Origin: Pseudomonas sp. DTU_2021_1001937_2_SI_NGA_ILE_001 | GTDB taxonomy: Bacteria > Pseudomonadota > Gammaproteobacteria > Pseudomonadales > Pseudomonadaceae | NCBI RefSeq assembly: GCF_032463525.1 | Contig: NZ_CP135971.1 | Span: 3,472,001-3,536,000 of the forward strand | Reading direction: 5' to 3' | Length of the DNA stretch: 64,000 nt | Part shown: one piece after another, positions 52,914-61,031 of the stretch | How positions within the stretch are numbered: position 1 is the first letter of the stretch | How the letters are laid out: every line of letters begins with the position of its first letter | The notes under the pieces: generated by a model | What the model saw: the letters and a program-made list of their open reading frames with translations, nothing else | The model's database searches: none | What the model was told of the DNA's origin: nothing | Program-made: the position numbers and the translations under genes

Positions 52914-53450
52914 GTGCCCAGAATCATTACCCACGAGACGCCCGAACACGTGGTGCAGGAACAAAGCACCCAGCTGTTCGGTTCGCCGAAGGAGCGGCTG
53001 GATTTCTACCGTCGCGAGATCCAGTACGAAACCACCAACCTGTCCAACCGCACCAACGCCTACCTCACCGCGCAGTCGTTCATGGTGATCGCCTACGCCT
53101 CGTCGATGGCCAACGCCAATCCGGACTGGGGGATGATGTTCACCCTGGTCATCCCACCGATGCTGGCCCTGCTCGGCCTGCTCAATACCCTGAGCGCCTG
53201 GCCTGGCATCCGTGCCGCCTGCGAGATCATCCAGCACTGGCACCACAAGCAGGCGCAGTTGCTGCGCAGCGAGCCGGTCATCGGCCTGACCTACGACGAC
53301 TCGCCGCTGTTCTGCGACTGGGAATCCAGCGAGACCGGGCCGAAGAAATCCCTGCTGTTCTCCAAGCGCGCGCCCTGGCTGTTCAGCATTTTCTGGGTGT
53401 TCTTCGGCTTCTTCGCGCTGTTCATGCAGATCCTCACCCTGGACAGCTGA
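52914..53450 (+). CDS. Membrane protein of unknown function, two C-terminal helices
   Basis: A 178-residue protein read from a GTG (AGGA about 8 nt upstream); longer readings give a Cys/Pro-rich tail of no family style. The N-terminal half is charged and helical (FGSPKERLDFYRREIQYETT). Two hydrophobic helices follow (MMFTLVIPPMLALLGLL and LFSIFWVFFGFFALFMQIL), with a soluble loop between. No known motif is recognised. It lies between a divergent lysR and a convergent oxidoreductase gene. Confidence 0.68.
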   Translation: MPRIITHETPEHVVQEQSTQLFGSPKERLDFYRREIQYETTNLSNRTNAYLTAQSFMVIAYASSMANANPDWGMMFTLVIPPMLALLGLLNTLSAWPGIRAACEIIQHWHHKQAQLLRSEPVIGLTYDDSPLFCDWESSETGPKKSLLFSKRAPWLFSIFWVFFGFFALFMQILTLDS

Positions 53451-53452
53451 GG

Positions 53453-54412
53453 TCAGGGAATGAGGATGACCTTGTCGCTGCGCCCGGTATTGACCTCGGC
53501 GTAGCGCGCCAGCCCTTCACTCAGTGGCGACTCCACCAGGCCTTCAGGCAGCGCCAGGCGGCCTTGGTCGAAGAAGCGCCCGAACTGCTCGAGCATCGCG
53601 GCGCAGGCCTGGGTGTCATAGAGCAGCGAGTTGATGCCGACCACCGAGCCGCCCTTGCGGTACAGCGCCAGCGACGGCAACTGCACCTGGCCGTCCACCG
53701 GTGCGGCGATGATCGCGATGCGCCCCCAGGTCGCCAGCGCCGCCACCGAAGCCGGCAGCCAGAAGCCGGTGGTGTCGAAGATCACGTCAGCGCCACCCTT
53801 GAAGAAGCCGCCCACCTGGCCGGCCAGCTCATCGGCCGCGCCCAGCACGAAGCTGTCGAAACCCTTGGCAGCCAGCGCCGACTGCTGGTCGGCGCGTCGC
53901 ACCGCACCGACGACCTCGGCCCCCAACACCCGGCCCAAGGCCAGGGCCGCGCTGCCCACTGCGCCGTTGCCGCCGATCACCAGCAGACGCGTGCCCTGCC
54001 CCACCTGGCTGCGCTGCAAGGCATCCCAGGCGGTGGTGTAAGGCACACCGAGGCTGGCCGCCTGGGTGAAGCTCAACGCCTCGGGCTTGAGGGCCACGCC
54101 GCTGGCCGGCAGGGTCAGCCACTGGGCGTGCGAGCCATCGCGGAAGAAGCCCGGTTCCTTGCCAGTGCCCCACACTTCACGACCGACCAGCGCCTGCGGC
54201 CCCTCCACCACCACGCCGGCGAAATCCCGGCCGGGCACGCGCGGCAGTACGGTGTAGGGAAAGCGGCCCAGCACGTTCTTCACGTCGCTGGGGTTCAGGC
54301 CGGCGGCCTTCACTTGCACCAGCACCTCGCCTTCGGCAGGCACCGGCGTGGGCAGTTCGAGGTACTCCAGGGCGGCGAGGTCGCCGGTACGGGAAAATTG
54401 CAATGCGTTCAT
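53453..54412 (-). CDS. Zinc-independent medium-chain dehydrogenase/quinone oxidoreductase
   Basis: A 319-residue NADPH-dependent oxidoreductase of the MDR superfamily, quinone-reductase branch. The catalytic domain opens MNALQFSRTGDLAALEYLEL, and the coenzyme domain shows TRLLVIGGNGAVGSAALALG. The zinc-ligand cysteines of classic alcohol dehydrogenases are absent, and the nucleotide-binding G-N-G-A-V-G is present. It is preceded (upstream on the minus strand) by the small XapX gene, likely one transcript. The substrate, perhaps a quinone or enone, is unknown. Confidence 0.85.
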   Translation of the reverse strand: MNALQFSRTGDLAALEYLELPTPVPAEGEVLVQVKAAGLNPSDVKNVLGRFPYTVLPRVPGRDFAGVVVEGPQALVGREVWGTGKEPGFFRDGSHAQWLTLPASGVALKPEALSFTQAASLGVPYTTAWDALQRSQVGQGTRLLVIGGNGAVGSAALALGRVLGAEVVGAVRRADQQSALAAKGFDSFVLGAADELAGQVGGFFKGGADVIFDTTGFWLPASVAALATWGRIAIIAAPVDGQVQLPSLALYRKGGSVVGINSLLYDTQACAAMLEQFGRFFDQGRLALPEGLVESPLSEGLARYAEVNTGRSDKVILIP

Positions 54413-54439
54413 CGTGTGCTCCAGTCGCAAGAAAAGGAA

Positions 54440-54613
54440 TCAGGACAGCCAGGAGGCCAGCAGTTGCTTGCCCATCGGCCAGGCCTTCTCGCCCAGCTGC
54501 ATGCCCAGCAGACCGACCAGGGCCACGGTGGGCGGTGCGGGCGAACGGAAATCCAGGGCGCCGTAGAGCACGCCGACCGCAATGCCGATGACGAGGGAAA
54601 TGACGAAGCTCAT
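54440..54613 (-). CDS. XapX-domain small membrane protein (DUF1427)
   Basis: A 57-residue protein with two short hydrophobic stretches (FVISLVIGIAVGVLYGAL and PTVALVGLLGMQLGEK). It fits the XapX family of tiny membrane proteins of unknown function, often beside oxidoreductases or permeases. It lies 27 bp upstream of the oxidoreductase gene. Confidence 0.8.
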   Translation of the reverse strand: MSFVISLVIGIAVGVLYGALDFRSPAPPTVALVGLLGMQLGEKAWPMGKQLLASWLS

Positions 54614-54715
54614 GAGAGGACTCCAGGCCAATCAGGGAATGGCGCAGAGTCTAGGGACAGGCCGGCGCGGCGACCGGCCAAGGACTTCTGAATATCGGAC
54701 AGGTTGACTGTCCGA

Positions 54716-55753
54716 TCACGGATCAGTGCGGCGAAGGCTTCTTCCCAAGGCGGTGAGGCGGTATTTCTGGTGACGGCTGGTGGGTTTGTCTGGCAGGGTC
54801 CGCACCACCACGCCCTGTTCCAGGGCAGGATTGAGATAGTGCTTGCGAAAGTGCTCTGCGTCGCTGAGCCCTAGTAACCGCTGCAGTTCTGCGCGACTGG
54901 CCTCGGCATTCAGGACCCGTGTAATCCTCTCGACTTCCGGGGTGACTTCCGGGGTGACTTCCGGGGTGACTTCCGGGGTGACTTCCGGGGCGAAGAACCT
55001 GAGGACCACACCCGTCGATTTTCCCGATTCCCAGACTGGGGCCGGCAGACCGGCCTCCTTGCATGACTGGGCGATCATCAGGCTGCCACGCCCGAGCTTT
55101 TCCATATAACCCATAAGGTAGAGGGCGTGTGCAATGTCGGAATTTCGCAATACTGAAATATGCGCTTGATCCAATCGGCCTGCCTCAACACCTTCGGGCA
55201 ACTCGCCAGAATTCCAGATCTCTACCCCCGTCGGACTGATTTCGACCTTGATACCTCCGGAGAAACCACTGTAGTCGCGGTGAGCGAACGCGTTGACGAT
55301 GCCTTCTCGAATTGCCTCTGCCGGGTAGACCGGAGCGTCTTCACGATCTGCGCGACGCCTGTGAAACCTCGCTCGCGCTGGCGTATTGCGCATGACGAAG
55401 GTGAAGACCTGATCGATGACCTCGGCAATCGGCCCCGAGAAATGCTGCAGGTCCTGATACTGGTCTGCCGCCTTGTGGCTATAGCACACCGCACGAACCC
55501 GAGTCTGGGGATGGCGCATGGCCGGATCACTGGCAAGCAGAACATCGGCAGCATTGGTGAAGCGCGCCGTGATGATGCCCAAGAACAGATCGCACTGTTC
55601 CACGGCTGCCAGACAGCTTTCAAACGCCGTTTGCTGGGACGAGACCGGAATCGTTCCTTTGTGGGACATCCAGACCTCGTATCCAAATCCGGTCAGCAAG
55701 GTATAGATACGATCCAGAAGCTCCTCTTCACCATAAACGGTGGACGAAACCAT
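54716..55753 (-). CDS. DUF4062/ATPase-like protein with internal deletion and PEVT repeats
   Basis: A 345-residue reading. It opens as a DUF4062 domain (VSSTVYGEEELLDRIYTLLT, then VEQCDLFLGIITARF), but about residue 60 it jumps to the later part of an AlbA_2-type ATPase protein (AADVLLASDPAMRHPQTRVR). After that come HRDYSGFSGGIKVEISPTGV (RecG-C/HATPase-like), a Pro-Glu-Val-Thr repeat and a winged helix. The middle of the usual protein is missing, in frame. The first residues also look lost; the conserved KKRLIIMVSS start is read without an ATG before it. It is probably a decaying gene. Confidence 0.65.
   Translation of the reverse strand: MVSSTVYGEEELLDRIYTLLTGFGYEVWMSHKGTIPVSSQQTAFESCLAAVEQCDLFLGIITARFTNAADVLLASDPAMRHPQTRVRAVCYSHKAADQYQDLQHFSGPIAEVIDQVFTFVMRNTPARARFHRRRADREDAPVYPAEAIREGIVNAFAHRDYSGFSGGIKVEISPTGVEIWNSGELPEGVEAGRLDQAHISVLRNSDIAHALYLMGYMEKLGRGSLMIAQSCKEAGLPAPVWESGKSTGVVLRFFAPEVTPEVTPEVTPEVTPEVERITRVLNAEASRAELQRLLGLSDAEHFRKHYLNPALEQGVVVRTLPDKPTSRHQKYRLTALGRSLRRTDP
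54932..54991 (-). repeat. Five tandem 12-bp repeats encoding PEVT
   Basis: GACTTCCGGGGT repeats at 54932, 54944, 54956, 54968 and 54980 (the last base differs). Read on the minus strand they code for Pro-Glu-Val-Thr, a short linker between the ATPase-like and winged-helix parts of the DUF4062 protein. Confidence 0.9.
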
Positions 55754-55983
55754 GATAATGAGCCGTTTGTTCTTCAGGCCCTGGCTTACCTGCCTGCGTA
55801 CTCGAAAGCTTTGGACGGAACGAGCGTCATGACCTGTGTTTGTACGCCCATGCATCTGGCCGGCCACCACGGATCATCCGTTTTCCAGCTCGCCAGACAG
55901 CCCGGTAAAGTAACGCGCCCTGGCCGGGTTGCCCAGCGCGGCTGGTAACTGAATCGGACAATGCGCAGCAAAGCCCTGCAGAG

Positions 55984-56757
55984 TCAGAACAGGCCGGCCA
56001 GATACTGCGAAGGCGCCACGCCAAGGGCGCGGCGGAACATGTCGGTGAAGCTGCTCGGCGAGTAGCCCAGGCGTCGGGCGATGGCGCTGACCGGCTGGCC
56101 CTGGATCAGCTGCGCCACGGCGGTGGCCAGTTGCACCTGGCGCCGCCATTCGGCGAAGCCCATGCCCAGGCCGGCCTGGAACAGCCGCGCCAGGGTGCGC
56201 ACGCTGGCACCGGCCTGCTCGGCGTGGCGCTCGAAGGGGATGTCCAGCGACGGGTCGTCGATCACTGCCTGGCACAGGTTCATCAGGCGCCGGTCGGCGC
56301 CGTCGGGCATGGGAATGCGGATCAGCGAGCGCCGCGCGCGTTGCAACTCCAGCAGGGCCAGGCTGACCAGCGCGTCGTAGTAATGCGGCTCGGCCTCACG
56401 GTCCAGTGCCACCAGGGCGATGATCAGTTCGCGCAGCAGGTTGTCCACTTCGAACACCTGCACCGTGCCTTCCAGGGTCTCGGCGATGGCCGGGCGCAGG
56501 TAGATGTTGCGCATCTCCAGGTCGGAAACCACACGAATGCCGTGTTCCACGCCGGGCGGCAGCCACACTGCCCGCTGTGGCGGAACCACCAGCGCCTCGC
56601 GCGGCGTCTCGACCCACATCACTCCCGAGGCGGCGTACAGCACCTGGCCCCAGGCATGCAGGTGCGGCTCGATATACAGACCGCGTGGATAGGTGCGCGC
56701 CAGCGGCTGCACGGGTACGGCCGGGTCACTGAGGTCGGGTGGGGCGGCAAGGGCCAT
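55984..56757 (-). CDS. AraC-family regulator with cupin sensor
   Basis: A 257-residue regulator. The N-terminal cupin (about 20-110) has RGLYIEPHLHAWGQVLYAAS, HAW and the later GVEHGIRVVSDLEMR. The AraC DNA-binding domain (about 160-257) has HAEQAGASVRTLARLFQAGL and RRLGYSPSSFTDMFRRAL. It is divergent from the YcaC-type hydrolase gene over 208 bp, so it may control that gene; this is a guess from position. Confidence 0.9.
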   Translation of the reverse strand: MALAAPPDLSDPAVPVQPLARTYPRGLYIEPHLHAWGQVLYAASGVMWVETPREALVVPPQRAVWLPPGVEHGIRVVSDLEMRNIYLRPAIAETLEGTVQVFEVDNLLRELIIALVALDREAEPHYYDALVSLALLELQRARRSLIRIPMPDGADRRLMNLCQAVIDDPSLDIPFERHAEQAGASVRTLARLFQAGLGMGFAEWRRQVQLATAVAQLIQGQPVSAIARRLGYSPSSFTDMFRRALGVAPSQYLAGLF

Positions 56758-56849
56758 GGTGCGTCACGGAGGTGGAAGATAACTGCGCAGGGTAGCGGAA
56801 ATCTCAGCGTGGCGCCTTGTAGGTCTGTGCGCAGACTGTCTCATCTTGG

Positions 56850-56880
56850 TTGACAGTAAAACGCTTTTAAGCCGATTTAT
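56850..56880 (+). promoter_or_regulatory. Possible promoter of the YcaC-type gene
   Basis: A perfect TTGACA (56850-56855) is followed after 18-19 bp by GATTTA/ATTTAT. The start codon lies 86 bp further on. Confidence 0.35.
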
Positions 56881-56965
56881 CACGCCAGGGTAAATCCTTA
56901 ATCTGTGCCCAAGTTGAACGACACGCCTTACCCCACAAAACTTCTCAGATTAAGGAAACGACACC

Positions 56966-57592
56966 ATGACCAACTTCACCTACAACCGCCTGAACAAAGA
57001 CGACGCCGCCGTACTGCTGATCGACCACCAGACCGGCCTGATCTCCCTGGTGCAGGACTTCTCGCCCAACGAGTTCAAGAACAACGTGCTGGCCCTGGGT
57101 GACCTGGCCAAGTTCTTCGACCTGCCGACCATCCTCACCACCAGCTTCGAGCAAGGCCCCAACGGCCCGCTGGTTCCCGAGCTGAAAGAGCAGTTCCCGA
57201 ACGCGCCGTACATTCCACGCCCCGGCCAGATCAACGCCTGGGACAACGACGACTTCGTCAAGGCGGTGAAGGCCACCGGCCGCAAGCAGCTGATCATCGC
57301 CGGTGTGGTGACCGATGTGTGCGTGACCTTCCCGGTACTCTCGGCCCTGCAGGAAGGCTTCGAAGTCTTCGTGGTCACCGACGCCTCCGGCACCTTCAAC
57401 GAGACCGTGCAGCAGGCTGCGTGGAACCGCATGAGCCAGGCCGGCGCGCAACTGATGAACTGGTTCTCGGTGGCCTGTGAGCTGCACCGCGACTGGCGCA
57501 ACGACATCGAAGGCCTGGGCAACCTGCTGAGCCAGCGGATTCCCAACTACCGCAACCTGATGAACAGCTACGCGGCGCTGAGCGCCCGCTGA
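56966..57592 (+). CDS. ycaC: Isochorismatase-fold hydrolase, YcaC-like
   Basis: A 208-residue cytoplasmic hydrolase of the isochorismatase superfamily. The triad is D20 (AVLLIDHQTGL), K107 (ATGRKQLI) and C119 (AGVVTDVCVTF). YcaC of E. coli and P. aeruginosa forms octamers and has an unknown natural substrate. The ATG is preceded by AAGGAAACGAC. Confidence 0.92.
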   Translation: MTNFTYNRLNKDDAAVLLIDHQTGLISLVQDFSPNEFKNNVLALGDLAKFFDLPTILTTSFEQGPNGPLVPELKEQFPNAPYIPRPGQINAWDNDDFVKAVKATGRKQLIIAGVVTDVCVTFPVLSALQEGFEVFVVTDASGTFNETVQQAAWNRMSQAGAQLMNWFSVACELHRDWRNDIEGLGNLLSQRIPNYRNLMNSYAALSAR

Positions 57593-57627
57593 GCGAGGAC
57601 AGCACAGAGCTGCAACGCCACAAAGAA

Positions 57628-57651
57628 CAAGGCCCGCTGATGCGGGCCTTG
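57628..57651. terminator. Terminator between convergent ycaC and oprD-like genes
   Basis: CAAGGCCCGC (57628-57637), loop TGAT, and GCGGGCCTTG (57642-57651) form a 10-bp stem 36 bp after the ycaC stop and 11 bp before the porin stop. Confidence 0.65.
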
Positions 57652-57661
57652 TCGTGTGCGC

Positions 57662-58942
57662 TTAGAAAACGTTGATCGGGTAATCGACGAAGATACGCAC
57701 TTCGTTGCCGTCGTCGTTGTAGGCGCTGGCGTTGTTCGACACGCGCAGGAAGGAGTTGCGCAGGCGCAGCGACAGGTCCTTGGCCGGACCGCTCTGCACC
57801 ACGTACTTCACCTGGCTGAAGATTTCGCGCTCCGAGCCGTTGCCACGGTTGGTGCCGTCGTCGATGTTGCTGCCACGCACGAAGGCCGCCTTGTAGCTCA
57901 GGCCCGGCAGGATCACGCTGGACAGGTCGACGTCGTAGGCCACTTGCCAGGAGCGCTCGTCCTTGGCGTTGAAGTCCGACCAGTAGGAGTTGGCCAGGTA
58001 GATGGTATTGCCGCCATCGCCGAAACCACCGGCATTGCGGTAGCCGCCATAGTTGTAGCCGGTTTCACCGGTGCTGCGCTGGTGCGCCAGGGTGAAGCTG
58101 TGGATGCCCACGGCCCAGGTCGCGGCCAGGCTCCAGATCTTGTTGTCACGCTCGCCGGCGGCCGCCGCTGCGGAGTAATCGCGATCCAGCTTGGTGTGGT
58201 AGCCGTTGAAGTCGAAAGTCAGCGACTGGTTGTCCGGCATGGCCAGCACGTAGTTCAGGTTCACGTACTGCTTCTTGAACACGTCCTCGTTGTCCGAGGC
58301 ATAGGCTGCCGCGCTGAAGGCGTCGCTGAACTTGTACTTGGCACCGTAGACGTTGATGCTCTTCAGGCCACCGCTGTCATGGCCTTCGGCGCTCTTGCGC
58401 ACTTCGCTGGTGAAACGGCCGGCGACCAGTTCCAGGTTGTCGATTTCCTTGGAGCTGATGTAGGTGCCGCGGTAGCTCTCTGGCAGCAGGCGGCTGTTGT
58501 CGTAGCTCAGCACCGGCAGCTCAGGCATCTGGTCGCCGAACTTGATCACGGTGTTGGAGATGCGCGCCTTGACCGCAGCGCCTACGCGGGTCAGGTCGTC
58601 AGCCGGCTGGCCACTGTCGCCACGCTTGAAGAAGTCGATACCACCGGCACCGCTGCGGCCCTTGCCGCCGTCCAGGCGCACGCCGTACAGGGCGAAGGCG
58701 TCCACGCCGACTCCGACGGTGCCCTGGGTGAAGCCGGAAGTGAAGTTGCCCATGAACGCCTGGCCCCACTCGGCCTTGTCCTGGTTGCCATGCTTGTAAT
58801 CGCGGCTGATATAGGCGTTACGCATGTTCAGGGTCAGGTGGCTGTCTTCGACGAAACCATTGGCGTCCGCCTGGCCTTGCGCCATGGCTTGGGAAGCGCC
58901 GAGCACGCCCAGGGCGAGCAGGCTGATTCGGGTAGCGAGCAT
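57662..58942 (-). CDS. OprD-family outer-membrane porin
   Basis: A 426-residue beta-barrel porin specific for small acids or amino acids. The signal peptide is cut after QAMA (about 21). The family markers are DSHLTLNMRNAYISRDYKHG, GFTSG-type strand repeats, MPELPVLSYDNSRLLPESYR (loop L3) and the final strand GNEVRIFVDYPINVF ending in Phe. The start at 58942 excludes a nonsense upstream reading. Which nutrient it takes up cannot be read from sequence. Confidence 0.93.
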   Translation of the reverse strand: MLATRISLLALGVLGASQAMAQGQADANGFVEDSHLTLNMRNAYISRDYKHGNQDKAEWGQAFMGNFTSGFTQGTVGVGVDAFALYGVRLDGGKGRSGAGGIDFFKRGDSGQPADDLTRVGAAVKARISNTVIKFGDQMPELPVLSYDNSRLLPESYRGTYISSKEIDNLELVAGRFTSEVRKSAEGHDSGGLKSINVYGAKYKFSDAFSAAAYASDNEDVFKKQYVNLNYVLAMPDNQSLTFDFNGYHTKLDRDYSAAAAAGERDNKIWSLAATWAVGIHSFTLAHQRSTGETGYNYGGYRNAGGFGDGGNTIYLANSYWSDFNAKDERSWQVAYDVDLSSVILPGLSYKAAFVRGSNIDDGTNRGNGSEREIFSQVKYVVQSGPAKDLSLRLRNSFLRVSNNASAYNDDGNEVRIFVDYPINVF

Positions 58943-59193
58943 CTTGTTTTCCTTGTGCGAAGTGCGGATCAAAACCGCGCTGTGGTCGCAGCCGCTTGCG
59001 GAAAATCCGCAGAGCCGCACCTGGGCTTCCTGCCTCGGGAGAGCGGGGAGACCGCACGCAATCATCGCAGTGGACTACTGATGCACGTACATGGCGCTAG
59101 GCCACAGCCGGTGGGGGGCGAATGCTAGTCGCCGCCCGGCGGGGTGTCAAACGCGCACAAGCCTGTTCCAGAGCCATCGGCCCTGCTGGCAGG

Positions 59194-59394
59194 TCATTCG
59201 TAGAGGATTTTCAGCAGCGCTTCCAGCTCGGCTTCGTCGAGCAGGCCCAGGGGGTAGCGCTGCAGCAGCATGAGGCGCGGGTCGGCCTTGGCCTTGGGGG
59301 CGCGATTGACTTTCAGCCAGGCGGCCAGGATCTCTCGGGCCTGGTTACTGGCGGCAATTGCACGCGGGGCATATGGGCGGAGACCAGCGTTCAT
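59194..59394 (-). CDS. Small conserved hypothetical protein
   Basis: A 66-residue protein with GGAGGTGTCTCC before the ATG at 59394. Two helices: ASNQAREILAAWLKVN, and LLQRYPLGLLDEAELEALLK. It resembles small pseudomonad proteins of unknown role. Readings extending to 59490 lack a ribosome site. Confidence 0.6.
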   Translation of the reverse strand: MNAGLRPYAPRAIAASNQAREILAAWLKVNRAPKAKADPRLMLLQRYPLGLLDEAELEALLKILYE

Positions 59395-59582
59395 GGAGAC
59401 ACCTCCTGCGTCATGAGCGGCCAAATGTACGAAGGCTTTGTTACAGGCAGACGAATCGCTGCACCGCTTGTTCAGAGAATAGACCGTCAACGGCGAAGCA
59501 ATGGCTACAAAACGTTACCCATGAAAAAAGCCCATCGAATGATGGGCTTTGCTCAGCAAGATCAGGACCAACCGGCTGCCGT

Positions 59583-60701
59583 TCAGGCGTCTGCGCTGCG
59601 CCCTGCAGGCTGCTGCTGGGTCAGGCAATGGATATTGCCGCCGCCGAGCAGCAGCTCGCGGCCGGGCACCATGACCACCTCGTGCTGCGGAAACACACGC
59701 TGCAGGATGTCGCGGGCGGTGTTATCCAGCGGGTCGTCGAAGGACGGTGCGATGATGCCGCCGTTGACGATCAGGAAGTTCACGTAGGAAGCGGCCAGAC
59801 GCACCGAAGGCGAGCGTTCCTGGCTGCCCTGCACCTTGTCGACACCTGCGCACTCCTCGGCCGTGGCATACAGCGGGCCAGGGATCGGCATCTTGTGCAC
59901 GACCAGTTTGCGGCCCTTGGCATCGAGGGTGTTCTCCAGCACCTGCATGGCGGCCTGGCAGCGCGGGTAGTTGGGATTCTGCGGGTCGTCAGTCCAGGCC
60001 AGCAGCACCTCGCCGGGACGCACGTAGCAGCAGAAGTTATCCACATGACCGTCGGTCTCGTCGTTGAACAGCCCCTCAGGCAGCCAGATGACCTTGTCCA
60101 CGCCCAGGTTGTCGCCCAGCACCGCTTCGATCTGCTCGCGGGTCAGGTGCGGGTTGCGGTTGCGATTGAGCAGGCATTCCTCGGTGGTGATGACCGTGCC
60201 CTCACCATCGACATGGATCGAGCCGCCTTCCAGCACGAAGCCTGGCGTGACGTAGCGCGCACAGCGCTCCATGCCGAGGACTTTGCTGGCCACCTGGGAA
60301 TCACGATGCCACGGCCAGTACAGGCCGCCGTCGAAACCGCCCCAGGCGTTGAAGTCCCAGTCCACGCCGCGGACTTCGCCTTGCTCGTTGATGACGAAGG
60401 TCGGACCGGTGTCACGCACCCAGGCGTCATCGTTGCTCAGTTCCACCACCCGGATATTGGGCACGTTCAGCGACGCCACGGCGTTGTCGTACTGGGCCGC
60501 GGAGACGCCGACGGTCACCGGTTCGAAACGCGCGATGGCCTTGGCCAGTTCGACATGCGCGGCCTGCGCCGGCTTGCCGCCCAGGCGCCAGTTGTCCGGA
60601 CGCTCGGGCCAGATCATCCACACTTGGGTCTGGGGCGCCCATTCGGCGGGCATGTGGAAGCCATCGGCGCGGGGCGTGCTGTCGAGGGTAGTCATGGTCA
60701 T
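59583..60701 (-). CDS. aguA: Agmatine deiminase
   Basis: Turns agmatine into N-carbamoylputrescine and ammonia, a step of polyamine formation (372 residues). It belongs to the guanidine-modifying fold: [55 protein letters not shown] and the catalytic Cys in [15 protein letters not shown]. The start may also be 60695 (Met-Thr-Thr-Leu). It is monocistronic here; the partner N-carbamoylputrescine amidohydrolase is not in the window. Confidence 0.95.
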   Translation of the reverse strand: MTMTTLDSTPRADGFHMPAEWAPQTQVWMIWPERPDNWRLGGKPAQAAHVELAKAIARFEPVTVGVSAAQYDNAVASLNVPNIRVVELSNDDAWVRDTGPTFVINEQGEVRGVDWDFNAWGGFDGGLYWPWHRDSQVASKVLGMERCARYVTPGFVLEGGSIHVDGEGTVITTEECLLNRNRNPHLTREQIEAVLGDNLGVDKVIWLPEGLFNDETDGHVDNFCCYVRPGEVLLAWTDDPQNPNYPRCQAAMQVLENTLDAKGRKLVVHKMPIPGPLYATAEECAGVDKVQGSQERSPSVRLAASYVNFLIVNGGIIAPSFDDPLDNTARDILQRVFPQHEVVMVPGRELLLGGGNIHCLTQQQPAGRSADA

Positions 60702-60887
60702 CGGGGCTCCATGGAAGCGTCTGACTGCGTACATGACCCCGGCCCGGCGGCCAGGGATGAAATGAACCGTCTTTATAGCCGATAAATATCGGTATATGCA
60801 TCAAGGTTTTTCAAAAACAAAGATCAACCAGCCAGGTTGATCGATATAAATCGTACATCCATCCTCTGAACGACCCTCCTGAAGCCC

Positions 60888-61026
60888 ATACAGTTCAGTG
60901 AGTCGTCATGGGACTCGGTAGGAGCGGCTTTAGCCGCGAAAGCGCCAGGAAATTCACCGCATCTGTTGTGAACAGGCGGTCGCTTCGCGGCTGAAGCCGC
61001 TCCTACCCGGTCTAACTGAACGGTAT
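60888..61026. repeat. Composite REP element in outer inverted repeats
   Basis: ATACAGTTCAGTGAG (60888-60902) and CTAACTGAACGGTAT (61012-61026), inverted with two mismatches, enclose a REP pair GTAGGAGCGGCTTTAGCCGC ... GCGGCTGAAGCCGCTCC. It fills the gap before the kinase/aminotransferase stop. Confidence 0.8.
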
Positions 61027-61031
61027 TGCGC

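Noticed and set aside
52688..54691. 667-residue open reading starting near the lysR gene
   Set aside because: It crosses a strong terminator and lies opposite a clear oxidoreductase; the composition is that of a shadow.
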